A DNA stretch of 64,000 nucleotides from Desulfobulbaceae bacterium (GTDB lineage: Bacteria; Desulfobacterota; Desulfobulbia; Desulfobulbales; Desulfocapsaceae). Position numbers and translations under genes: made by a program. A model generated the notes under the pieces. That model did no database searches. It was not told the origin of the DNA and saw only the letters and a list, made by a program, of their open reading frames with translations. Shown here one piece after another: positions 54,223 to 62,373 of the stretch. Numbering within the stretch: position 1 is the stretch's first letter; each line of letters begins with the position of its first letter. Location of the stretch: NCBI GenBank assembly GCA_003249645.1, contig QKIH01000090.1:1-64000 (forward strand), written 5' to 3'.

Positions 54223-55671
54223 ATGGCCTATATCCTTATAATAGATGATGATCCTGAAATCAGACAATTGGTGACAGAATGTCTGGGTGATGAAGGACAT
54301 GTACTGATAGTGGCAGACTCACTGACTGAAGGAAGGTCTTTGAGGAATATCAGTGCATTCGATCTGGTTTTTCTTGATGTCAATCTCCCTGACGGTAGCG
54401 GTCTGGAGGCTATTGCCGATTTCAAAAACAGCGATTCAGAACCTGAAGTGATCATTGTTACCGCAGAAGGAAAGGCCGAAGGGGCAAAAATGGCCTTTGA
54501 TTACGGAGCCTGGGATTATATTCTTAAACCCTTTACACATCACGAAATAAAGCTTGCAACAAAACGTGCCCTCGAAATCAGGGCATCAAAAAAGGCCCTG
54601 AAAATCTCCTCTTCGACAGTTTTTGACAGAGCGGAGATTATCGGAAACAGTCCAAAGTTAAAGATGAGCCTGAATCTGGCGGCGCAATGTGCCCGCAGCG
54701 ATGCCAGCGTCCTGCTGACAGGACAGACAGGTACCGGTAAGGAGTTGATGGCTCAGACAATCCACAAAAACAGCAACCGGAAAGACGGTAACTTTGTTGT
54801 TGTGGACTGTGCGGCACTGCCGGAACAGCTGGTTGAGTCGGTCTTGTTCGGCAATATCAAGGGAGCCTTTACAGGTGCGGATACAAGTCGGGATGGGCTG
54901 GTCAAAAAGGCCGATAAAGGAACTCTTTTTCTAGACGAAATCGGCGAACTGCCCCTATCAATACAGAAAAAATTTTTACGGGTCTTGCAGGAGAGAAGTT
55001 TCAAACCAGTGGGTGGCACAAAAGATATCCAGAGTGATTTCAGACTGATTTGTGCGACCAACAGAGACCTGGATGAAATGTCAGAAAATGAACAATTTAG
55101 AAGAGATCTGCTCTTTCGCATCAGGACTTTTCATATTGAGCTTCCTCCTCTATGCGAATGCAGGGAAGATATTAGAGATCTTACCCTGTATTATATCCAC
55201 CGGTTGTGCAAACGTTACGGTTATGAAGCAAAACGATTTGTGCCTGAATTTCTTGACGCTCTTGAAGCCTACAACTGGCCTGGTAATATCAGAGAGTTTG
55301 TCAGCACCATGGAAAAGGCTATTCTCGCCAACCCGGAAGCTGCTGCTCTCTATCCTAATTATCTGCCCAATCAGATCCGGCTGGAAGCACTGAAATTTTC
55401 AATAGGAAATCAGCAGAATTCCAGCCGTCCGGGGTCGACCCTGTCTCAAACTCCAGTGTCAACATTGTCAATTCCCCTCCCCGATGAGTTGTTTTCTCCC
55501 ATCAAACCGCTTAAGCAGGTCAAAGAATACACGGCCAACGTGACAGAAGAACGCTATCTCATCGAACTCCTGAAACAGTCAGAGAACAATCTTGACACGG
55601 CAAGCAAACTTTCCTGTCTCAGCAAGAGTCATCTTTATTCCCTGCTGAAAAAATATTCAATCGACCGTTAA
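54223..55671 (+). CDS. Sigma-54-dependent NtrC-family response regulator
   Basis: About 482 residues in three domains. Receiver (1-120): IIDDDPEIRQL, with phosphoacceptor in LVFLDVNLPDG and lysine in ILKPF. AAA+ domain (about 135-375): Walker A GQTGTGKEL, the sigma-54 contact loop GAFTGA, Walker B TLFLDEIGELPL. C-terminal Fis-type helix-turn-helix (about 440-482): YLIELLKQSENNLDTASKLS. It is a complete activator of RpoN promoters. ATG 54223 (MAYILIIDDD) is preferred to TTG 54211. A palindrome and a sigma-54 promoter lie immediately downstream of the gene, the expected target arrangement. Confidence 0.93.
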   Translation: MAYILIIDDDPEIRQLVTECLGDEGHVLIVADSLTEGRSLRNISAFDLVFLDVNLPDGSGLEAIADFKNSDSEPEVIIVTAEGKAEGAKMAFDYGAWDYILKPFTHHEIKLATKRALEIRASKKALKISSSTVFDRAEIIGNSPKLKMSLNLAAQCARSDASVLLTGQTGTGKELMAQTIHKNSNRKDGNFVVVDCAALPEQLVESVLFGNIKGAFTGADTSRDGLVKKADKGTLFLDEIGELPLSIQKKFLRVLQERSFKPVGGTKDIQSDFRLICATNRDLDEMSENEQFRRDLLFRIRTFHIELPPLCECREDIRDLTLYYIHRLCKRYGYEAKRFVPEFLDALEAYNWPGNIREFVSTMEKAILANPEAAALYPNYLPNQIRLEALKFSIGNQQNSSRPGSTLSQTPVSTLSIPLPDELFSPIKPLKQVKEYTANVTEERYLIELLKQSENNLDTASKLSCLSKSHLYSLLKKYSIDR

Positions 55672-55696
55672 GTTCTGATTCCTGAAAAATCATAAA

Positions 55697-55713
55697 GTCG
55701 TATGAAATACGAC
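55697..55713 (+). promoter_or_regulatory. Candidate upstream activating sequence for the NtrC-type regulator
   Basis: GTCGTAT and ATACGAC are perfect 7-bp inverted arms around GAA, 87 bp before the sigma-54 promoter. Enhancer sites of sigma-54 activators typically lie about 80-150 bp upstream, so this is a likely binding site for the adjacent regulator. Confidence 0.6.
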
Positions 55714-55799
55714 GAATCCATCTCCGTTTTTTAACCTATCCTCCCAGACATATACACATATCTATCCGATATTAATCATTATTTTAATAATTATGACAT

Positions 55800-55815
55800 T
55801 GGCACCCTTTTTGTA
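55800..55815 (+). promoter_or_regulatory. Sigma-54 promoter
   Basis: TGGCACCCTTTTTGTA matches the -24/-12 consensus TGGCAC-N5-TTGCW with a single C-to-T change in the -12 element and exact spacing. It lies 114 bp before the small hypothetical gene and is the start of the unit that probably also covers the CZB chemoreceptor. Confidence 0.78.
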
Positions 55816-55928
55816 CTATGCGAGGGTGCGATTGAAGATATCGTCCTGATGCCCGGGCAAAATAGAGATATTAGCGGCATTCCAGGAAAAGATATGAAAA
55901 TTTTCCATTAAAAGAAATTGAGGAACAC

Positions 55929-56303
55929 ATGGAAATAATTGTGAACATGGATGAAATGGATGCAACGGGAACCTCTCTGTTAAATGCCATCTCGCATAAT
56001 ATCGGTGTGAAATCTACAGAGACCTTTGGGCTGGATTGCTTCTGTAAACTTATGAGATCGAGGATTTCAAGTCAGGTAATTGTAGTCTTTCTGATAACTT
56101 CCCTCAAGGAGATCGAGAAGCTGGCGGAGCGTCGATTTTATCTCGGTAACGCAAACATCATCATTATCCTGCGAAAGGATTTCGACGCCCTTATGCCAAA
56201 AGCCTTATCGCTGCGTCCCCGCTTCATAACATCAGTGAATAACGGGTTCGACGAGGTCTGCGCAGTACTGCGAAAAATTATCCTGAACTTCCAGGATCGA
56301 TGA
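55929..56303 (+). CDS. Hypothetical protein, pseudo-receiver-like
   Basis: A 124-residue protein that I do not recognise. GAGGA lies four bases before the ATG, so translation is credible. Alternating hydrophobic strands and helices (VIVVFLITS, NANIIIILRKDF, PRFITSVNNGFDEVCAVL) suggest a small alpha/beta fold similar to a receiver domain. No phosphoacceptor aspartate motif or acidic pocket is visible. It lies between the sigma-54 promoter and a chemoreceptor gene, so a role in chemosensory or two-component signalling is a reasonable inference. No membrane segment or signal peptide. Confidence 0.75.
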   Translation: MEIIVNMDEMDATGTSLLNAISHNIGVKSTETFGLDCFCKLMRSRISSQVIVVFLITSLKEIEKLAERRFYLGNANIIIILRKDFDALMPKALSLRPRFITSVNNGFDEVCAVLRKIILNFQDR

Positions 56304-56449
56304 AGATCATTATAAAATGGCAAAGACGATCAACAAGACAAGATCCCGAAATATTTGATTAATACCATGCTTTATCAAGCATGAAAGACACATAAAACCT
56401 GTAAAAAACATTTCTGTATATTTGAGAAGTTGAAACAAAGGGGAGATAG

Positions 56450-58501
56450 ATGAGTATGTGGAATAATTTAAAATTAAAAGGAAAGTTCGGAATTGGCTTC
56501 GGCATGATTCTGGTCCTCTTGGCAGGTGTTTCAGCCTGGGCAGTATTAGGTATCAGTGAGATAGTCAGAGATGCCGAAGGGGTGATTGATGGCAATAAAC
56601 TCTATGGTATCTTTATCCAAAAGGAATTGGATCATCTAACCTCCGCTGAAAAGGTGAACAGATTCCTCAATGACAGCACTATTACAAAACTCGAAGTCGA
56701 AACAGATCACAGCCAATGCTCTTTCGGCGAATGGTTCTACAGTCCGGAAAGAAAGAAGGCAGAGGAGCTTGTACCGCAACTGGTGCCGATTCTCAAGGCA
56801 ATAGAAGCACCTCATGAGCGCTATCATGAAGCAGTCAAGGCAATTGCAGAGGCTCATTCTGAACAGGTCGATCTTGAAATGGGTGATTTTTTACGGCAAA
56901 TGAAAGCTGATATCGTCATCTGGGCTCAGCCCATTAAGGATGTGTTTGTTGACAGAAACCTGTCAACATTCAATGTCCTTACCGACCATGAACAATCCGA
57001 TTTGTACAAATGGCTCCATTCCGGCAGGATAGAAAAGCAGAAGCAGGATAGCAAAGAGTTTTCCAGCATGTGTGATGCACTTGAAAAGGCAAATACTGAG
57101 CTATTTATGAGCGCCCGGGACCTGAAAGAACGCCTCAACGTAGACACCAGGGAAAATGTTGCTCAGCAATACATGATTACGACCAAACCGCTTGCCTACA
57201 AGACCCTCAGTGCAGTCGACGAAATATTGAAATGGCATGAGCAGCATATTGCCGGTTATGAACTGGCAAAAAAAGTCTATAGAGAAGAGCTGGCTCCTTC
57301 TCTTCAGGAGGTCAAGAAACTTATCGATGATCTCAAGCGCACCACAAGAGAAAATATGATAACGGATGAGCATATGATTGGAGAAGCCAGCCAGATCCGT
57401 TCCGGTGTTATGATCTTCTCCATAATTGCAACCGTCTTGGGGGTTGGCTTTGCCTTCATTATTACCCGTGGCATAATGATCCCCATTCAGCGGGGTGTCA
57501 AGCTGGTGGAAACAGTTGCTTCAGGTGACCTGACAGCCAGAGTGGAGCTTCAGCAGAAAGATGAAGTCGGCAACATGATCGGCTCCTTAAACAAGATGAC
57601 CCAGAACCTGCAGCAAATGTTTGGCAATATTTCTGAAGGTGTCAGCACCCTCACCTCTTCCTCGACTGAGTTGTCTGCTATTTCTGAACAGATGGCCGGA
57701 AACTCGGAGCAGACATCCCAACGCTCAAACCAGGTTGCCGCCGCTTCTGAGCAGATGCGTGCAGATATGAATTCCGTTGCAGCGGCTTCCGAAGAGGCCT
57801 CCGTAAATGTCCAGATGGTTGCTGCAGCAGCAGAACAGATGACGGCAACAATCAGTGAGATTGCCGGAGGAACAGAAAAAGGCCGTGCCATTACTGAGAG
57901 TGCCGTCCGCCAGGCAGTAAACGCATCTGAAAATATAAGACAGCTCGGTATCGCCGCCGAAGATGTCGGCAAGGTCACTGAAACGATAAACGAAATTTCT
58001 GAGCAGACCAATCTGCTTGCCCTCAATGCCACCATTGAAGCAGCTCGTGCAGGTGAAGCCGGAAAAGGCTTTGCTGTGGTCGCCAACGAAATCAAGGATC
58101 TGGCAAAACAAACTGCAATCGCAACCCAGGATATTAAAAACAGAATCGGGGGAATGCAGAAATCGACATCGATTGCAGTTTCCGAAATCCACCAGATAGA
58201 ACAGGTGATCAATGAGATCAATCAGATCGTTACGTCAATAGCTTCTGCCGTCGAAGAGCAGGCCACGTCCACCCAGGAGATTGCCGGCAATGTCAGCCAG
58301 GCAGCAACCGGCATTCAGGATGTAAACGACAAGGTCTCGCAAAATTCTGCCGTAACCGGCGAGATTGTAAAAGAAATTTCAGGAGTAAACGGTTCTGCAC
58401 ATGAAATTGCTGAAGGAAGCAGGCAGGTATATGCCAGCGCCGGTGAACTCTCAAAACTTGCCGAGCAGCTCAATGTAATGATTGCACAGTTTAAAATATA
58501 A
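56450..58501 (+). CDS. Methyl-accepting chemotaxis protein with extracytoplasmic CZB-like sensor
   Basis: A 683-residue chemoreceptor. TM1 is at about residues 13-36, the sensor at about 40-312, TM2 at about 316-338, then HAMP and the long signalling coiled coil with hairpin tip EISEQTNLLALNATIEAARAGEAGKG. The sensor contains a CZB-like (chemoreceptor zinc-binding) segment: HLTSAEKVNRFL, DHSQCSFGEWFYS and PHERYH, with the His/Cys ligands apparently kept. A second similar segment, DHEQSDLYKWLHS, lacks the cysteine. CZB domains are usually cytoplasmic; here it lies between the membrane helices. GGGGAG precedes the ATG. It is probably cotranscribed with the small upstream gene from the sigma-54 promoter. 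Confidence 0.92.
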   Translation: MSMWNNLKLKGKFGIGFGMILVLLAGVSAWAVLGISEIVRDAEGVIDGNKLYGIFIQKELDHLTSAEKVNRFLNDSTITKLEVETDHSQCSFGEWFYSPERKKAEELVPQLVPILKAIEAPHERYHEAVKAIAEAHSEQVDLEMGDFLRQMKADIVIWAQPIKDVFVDRNLSTFNVLTDHEQSDLYKWLHSGRIEKQKQDSKEFSSMCDALEKANTELFMSARDLKERLNVDTRENVAQQYMITTKPLAYKTLSAVDEILKWHEQHIAGYELAKKVYREELAPSLQEVKKLIDDLKRTTRENMITDEHMIGEASQIRSGVMIFSIIATVLGVGFAFIITRGIMIPIQRGVKLVETVASGDLTARVELQQKDEVGNMIGSLNKMTQNLQQMFGNISEGVSTLTSSSTELSAISEQMAGNSEQTSQRSNQVAAASEQMRADMNSVAAASEEASVNVQMVAAAAEQMTATISEIAGGTEKGRAITESAVRQAVNASENIRQLGIAAEDVGKVTETINEISEQTNLLALNATIEAARAGEAGKGFAVVANEIKDLAKQTAIATQDIKNRIGGMQKSTSIAVSEIHQIEQVINEINQIVTSIASAVEEQATSTQEIAGNVSQAATGIQDVNDKVSQNSAVTGEIVKEISGVNGSAHEIAEGSRQVYASAGELSKLAEQLNVMIAQFKI

Positions 58502-58540
58502 CAGGATACCCGGCTGCAGGCAGACAGCTGTTTTCTTCCC

Positions 58541-58571
58541 GGTGGTTTTACCACATGCCGGTAAAACCACC
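58541..58571 (+). terminator. Strong stem-loop after CZB chemoreceptor
   Basis: GGTGGTTTTACC and GGTAAAACCACC form a perfect 12-bp stem with a 7-base loop, 40 bases past the stop. The following sequence ATTTGCATT is only moderately T-rich. Confidence 0.7.
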
Positions 58572-58900
58572 ATTTGCATTGTATCAGCAAGACCTACAAA
58601 CATAACTATTTATTAGAGTTGAAAGCCTATCTCCAGAGGAGCCCTTTCAACGGGTTATTTGATGTATTGATTGCAAGTCAGCCGACAGACTTTTTAATCC
58701 GATAATTCAACAGAATTACAGGTTGATACCATATAATTATTTATTGAGACAATTTATTGGAAAAAGCGATTTGATTACGATAGGATTGTCTAAAATAAAT
58801 ATTTTGAAGAACAAATATTTAAAAGAGAAATAATAGAAAAAGATGTTCAGCGAGTAAGCTACATTATACATTTTTAGCTATTCACTAATTGGAGAAAAAC
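58572..58900. other. Intergenic region before second chemoreceptor
   Basis: About 330 bp, AT-rich in its last 200 bp and without an ORF. It presumably contains the promoter of the dCache chemoreceptor. I see no sigma-54 match or clear -35/-10 pair that I would defend. Confidence 0.4.
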
Positions 58901-60901
58901 ATGTCATTATCGTTAAGAACAAAATTATTGCTGTCGCTGCTTGCCTCATCGATTATTCCAATTGTTCTTATTTGTGTCGTTCTTGGAATCAAGGTCAAAA
59001 ACTCTTCCATGGACACCTTTTTTAATAATGCTGGAATCGAGCTGAGTCATATTGAAAAGGCAATCAGTATATTTATTGACGAAACAAAAGCCAATACGGC
59101 CATGATGGCGAAACACCCTGCAGTTCTTGCCGCAGACGATAGCCTCAACTCTTTCATCGATAAAACAGAACCGTCCTCCAGTGCACAGTTAACCGCAGGA
59201 CCTGTAGAGCGTGCAATCCTTGATCTGGCAAACGATTTAGCAGACACTCACCAGAGCTATGTAGCCGTATATCTCGGAACAAAATTCGGTGGTTTTGCCA
59301 TGTCGGGAACCGACACCCTGCCGCCCGGCTATGACCCCAGAAAAAGACCATGGTATAAGGAAGCTTTGGATCATCAAGGCATCCCTTTGATCTCAAAAGC
59401 CTACCCGTCAACGACAGGAAGTGTTGTTATCACCGCCACCGAATCTGTGCAGGATAACAACGGCGTCTTAGGCGTGGTCGGCGTGGATGTTACGCTCGAT
59501 GGTCTCACCCAATTTATAAACACAATCAAAGTCGGCAAAACCGGATATGTCTTACTGGTTCAGGATGACGGCGTAATTCTTGCTGATCCAAGGGTATCAG
59601 ACAATAATTTTAAAAACCTCGGTGAACTGCCTGGTGACTATAAAGAACTGGCCGGTTTAAAAGAGGGCAACAAGATCGTTGAAATCAATGACCAGAGTTA
59701 TGCCGCCAGAGTCTTGACTTCAAGCAGTCTCGGCTGGAAGCTCATCGGTCTCGAAGAAAAGAAAACGATCATGGCAGATGTCTATTCGATGCTGTTTATC
59801 ATCGCTGGTATAGGTGGACTCATAGCGGCTGCATTTATGGTATTTGGTATTTTTCTCGCCGGTTCCCTGGCAAAGCCAATAGTTACAACAACGAGAATGA
59901 TCAAGGATATCGCGGAAGGCGAAGGAGATCTGACCAAGAGGCTGGACGTTACTTCAAAAGATGAGCTAGGCCAGTTGGCACAGTGGTTTAATCAGTTTCT
60001 CGACAGCCTCCAGAAAATCATTGGCGATATCGCCTCCCATGCGGCAGTAGTAGACGGCTCATCGGGAAAACTGCTTAATATCGCATCAAAACTAGCGGTG
60101 AATGCCGGACAGACCTCTGAAAAAGCACAATCAGTCGTTAAATCCACCGCTGAAATGAATGATAATATGAGCACCATTGCCTCCACCATGGAAGAAACAA
60201 CCAACAATACCACCATGGTTGCAGCCGCTGTAGAGGAGATGGCAGCAACGATTAACGAAATTGCCCAGAATTCAGAGAAAGCCCGATCCGTTTCAGAAGG
60301 TGCTGTGACCCAGGCCACCAGTGCTTCAGTAAAGGTGAATGAACTGGGAGAAGCGGCAAATGCAATCAGCGCAGTGACAGAGACCATCACTGAAATCTCC
60401 GAACAGACCAATCTGCTGGCCTTAAACGCCACCATTGAAGCGGCCAGAGCAGGAGAGGCAGGTAAAGGCTTTGCAGTTGTCGCCAACGAGATCAAAGAAC
60501 TTGCCAAGCAGACAGCCGAGGCAACAGCAGAAATAAAGGCCAAGATAGAAGGCGTTCAGGACAACACTAATACAACCGTAAAAGAAATAGAGTCAATCGG
60601 CAGTGTTATCCACGATATCAATGATATTATTTCAACCATTGCAACGGCCATCGAAGAACAGTCAGCAGCTACAAATGAAATATCAACCAATGTCACCCAG
60701 GCTTCCCATGGTATTGAAGAGGTAAACCAGAAAATATCTGAAGGGACAGTGGTGATTGATGAGATTTCAACCGAGGTGTCAACAGTTAACAATTCAGCAA
60801 CGGAAATTTCTGAAAACAGTACAAGTATTGAACAGAACTCCAACGAATTGAAACAGCTGGCAAATGAACTGAATACAATTATCAAAAGATTTAAATTCTA
60901 G
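58901..60901 (+). CDS. Methyl-accepting chemotaxis protein with dCache sensor
   Basis: A 666-residue chemoreceptor. TM1 is at about residues 8-30, a dCache_1 sensor at about 35-295 and TM2 at about 300-322, then HAMP and the signalling domain with tip EISEQTNLLALNATIEAARAGEAGKG. The sensor carries the Cache ligand-site segment PGYDPRKRPWYKEALDH and YPSTTGSVVITATESV followed by GVVGVDVTLDGL. The ATG at 58901 was chosen because GGAG lies just before it, replacing TTG 58889. The signalling tip matches the CZB receptor exactly, so both could join one array. The ligand is unknown; the Cache site suggests a small organic acid or amino acid. Confidence 0.93.
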   Translation: MSLSLRTKLLLSLLASSIIPIVLICVVLGIKVKNSSMDTFFNNAGIELSHIEKAISIFIDETKANTAMMAKHPAVLAADDSLNSFIDKTEPSSSAQLTAGPVERAILDLANDLADTHQSYVAVYLGTKFGGFAMSGTDTLPPGYDPRKRPWYKEALDHQGIPLISKAYPSTTGSVVITATESVQDNNGVLGVVGVDVTLDGLTQFINTIKVGKTGYVLLVQDDGVILADPRVSDNNFKNLGELPGDYKELAGLKEGNKIVEINDQSYAARVLTSSSLGWKLIGLEEKKTIMADVYSMLFIIAGIGGLIAAAFMVFGIFLAGSLAKPIVTTTRMIKDIAEGEGDLTKRLDVTSKDELGQLAQWFNQFLDSLQKIIGDIASHAAVVDGSSGKLLNIASKLAVNAGQTSEKAQSVVKSTAEMNDNMSTIASTMEETTNNTTMVAAAVEEMAATINEIAQNSEKARSVSEGAVTQATSASVKVNELGEAANAISAVTETITEISEQTNLLALNATIEAARAGEAGKGFAVVANEIKELAKQTAEATAEIKAKIEGVQDNTNTTVKEIESIGSVIHDINDIISTIATAIEEQSAATNEISTNVTQASHGIEEVNQKISEGTVVIDEISTEVSTVNNSATEISENSTSIEQNSNELKQLANELNTIIKRFKF

Positions 60902-60911
60902 TACCACACAG

Positions 60912-61048
60912 CTCTATGCATCTGGGGAGATAGCGTAGAGAGATCACAGTGATTGCTGGGCCTTAACGGTTCAGTAATCACTGTGATTAAATGCATAAGG
61001 GATTTGGTGCGAACCAACGAAAGCGCCTTGTGAGATCACCTATCCCTT
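60912..61048. ncRNA. Candidate structured element between convergent genes
   Basis: Three consecutive stem structures fill the gap after the dCache receptor. The first is CTCTATGC/GCGTAGAG (60912-60940). The second is a perfect 12-bp stem, ATCACAGTGATT/AATCACTGTGAT (60943-60987, 21-base loop). The third is a 7-bp stem, AAGGGAT/ATCCCTT (60997-61048), enclosing TTGGT-GCGA-ACCAA, a hairpin with a GNRA tetraloop. The density is more than a simple terminator needs. It may be a structured RNA, a 3' UTR element or a mobile repeat remnant; strand and function are unknown. Confidence 0.4.
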
Positions 61049-61052
61049 GCTT

Positions 61053-61073
61053 GAAAAGACTGTAAAATCAGTC
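61053..61073 (-). terminator. Intrinsic terminator of the DGC / EAL-HDOD unit
   Basis: On the minus strand GACTG and CAGTC form a 5-bp stem around ATTTTA (the A/T loop can extend pairing), followed by TTTTC, 20 bases past the EAL-HDOD stop codon. Confidence 0.6.
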
Positions 61074-61093
61074 TACCGAGGCAGAAGCTCCAA

Positions 61094-62359
61094 TCATCTG
61101 ACGCTTGCCTTAATTGCAAGGTTTGCCCATTTCAGGGCGTCAAGGTAGCGAGGCATCAGATCATCAGAATCTATGCCTAATTGGGCCAAAATGGCACCTA
61201 CTGCCGACCAGTTGGAATTTTCCATACTAACCGCCAACTTTAACCAGAGGGAAAGGTCTGTATCCTCACCCGTCAGCGTCATCCTGATTTCTTCATCAAG
61301 AACCGGCAGCCACCCCATAATAAAGTTCATCGGCATTTGATACAACGAATCCAGAAGGGAAAACAATCCCAGAAGAAACAGCCTGTTGGCCTCTCTTTCA
61401 ATGAGCAATGTATTGCCGATGTTCTGCAAAAATTTTGCCCGGAGCAGGGAAAGCCTCAATAATTCCTTGGTTACGTGCGACTGCGCTATATCAGAGAGGA
61501 TTATTATCTTCAGCCACTGTGTAAGATGTTCCAATCCCAGGTATACTACTGCCTGTTTCAGTGAGGTTACATTCTGGACCAGCCCGTAAACCGGGTTGTT
61601 GAGCAGTTTAAGAAGACGTACGCTGAGTGAGGCATCCTTTGACACGATGTCGGATATTACATCAAAATCGAGATCTTTTCTGCAGAGCATCTCAAGAATT
61701 TCAAACCGCACCAACTCACCCGACGGAATCTCACGTATTTTGTGAATTTTAGGTTTCTGGAAAAAGAAACCCTGAAAGAGGCCAAAGCCAAGCTCCCGGG
61801 CTTTGCCAAACTGTTCCTGAGTTTCAATCTTTTTGGCAAGACAGATAGAGCCGAGATCGGCTGCAGCAGCCAGGTTCCTTTTCAATTCTTCCTCACCCAT
61901 GACAAGCATGTTGAATGTCATCATGTCAGATCGGCGATAGATCTCAACATTAGCCGGATGAGCCTTATAATCATCGATGGATATTGAATATCCTGCCTCA
62001 ACCAGCTTTCGCACCTCATCTGCAAGATCCTGACTGAAACAATCCTTATCCGCCAGTTGAACAATGACAAATTCCGGATGCAGGGCATAGGCGAAGTTCT
62101 GGAAGATAGCTTCTTCCGTAAAGTTTATAATAACCTTGGCCTTGCCAAGATTTTGATCGGGACAACAGCTGATGCCTGAAATTACTTCCCTTGTGGCCTC
62201 AACCTCATTTCGATTGTCGAGCAAGAAGGTGTTGATCGATTCATTATCGCGAAAATAGATCTCATAACCCCAGACTTTTTGTTCTGCATTCAGCACAGGC
62301 TGATAAGCGAAAAAAGATTCCTGGTATATGCCCGAAGAGCTATCTGTCATATTGGTCAT
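61094..62359 (-). CDS. EAL-HDOD (YuxH/CdgJ-type) signalling protein with degenerate EAL domain
   Basis: A 421-residue soluble protein. The N-terminal ~210 residues form an EAL-like fold (FFAYQPVLNAEQKVWGYEIYFRD, ending GLFQGFFFQKPK). The EAL motif itself and the catalytic acidic residues are missing, so c-di-GMP hydrolysis is not expected. The HDOD domain (about 215-400) has ISDIVSKDASLSVRLLKLLNNPVYG and LKQAVVYLGLEHL. Proteins of this architecture regulate motility, adhesion or c-di-GMP responses by protein contacts. It lies 14 bp downstream of the diguanylate cyclase gene, so the two form an operon. Confidence 0.9.
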   Translation of the reverse strand: MTNMTDSSSGIYQESFFAYQPVLNAEQKVWGYEIYFRDNESINTFLLDNRNEVEATREVISGISCCPDQNLGKAKVIINFTEEAIFQNFAYALHPEFVIVQLADKDCFSQDLADEVRKLVEAGYSISIDDYKAHPANVEIYRRSDMMTFNMLVMGEEELKRNLAAAADLGSICLAKKIETQEQFGKARELGFGLFQGFFFQKPKIHKIREIPSGELVRFEILEMLCRKDLDFDVISDIVSKDASLSVRLLKLLNNPVYGLVQNVTSLKQAVVYLGLEHLTQWLKIIILSDIAQSHVTKELLRLSLLRAKFLQNIGNTLLIEREANRLFLLGLFSLLDSLYQMPMNFIMGWLPVLDEEIRMTLTGEDTDLSLWLKLAVSMENSNWSAVGAILAQLGIDSDDLMPRYLDALKWANLAIKASVR

Positions 62360-62373
62360 TCCACTATAACTTA

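Noticed and set aside
57550-58221. 223-codon minus-strand ORF in the chemoreceptor signalling domain
   Set aside because: Serine/alanine-rich shadow frame that recurs opposite the second chemoreceptor, as expected from the conserved coiled coil.
60997-61048. tRNA-like reading of AAGGGAT...ATCCCTT (7-bp acceptor-like stem)
   Set aside because: Only 52 nucleotides, with no anticodon arm or T-loop sequence; kept instead as part of a structured element.
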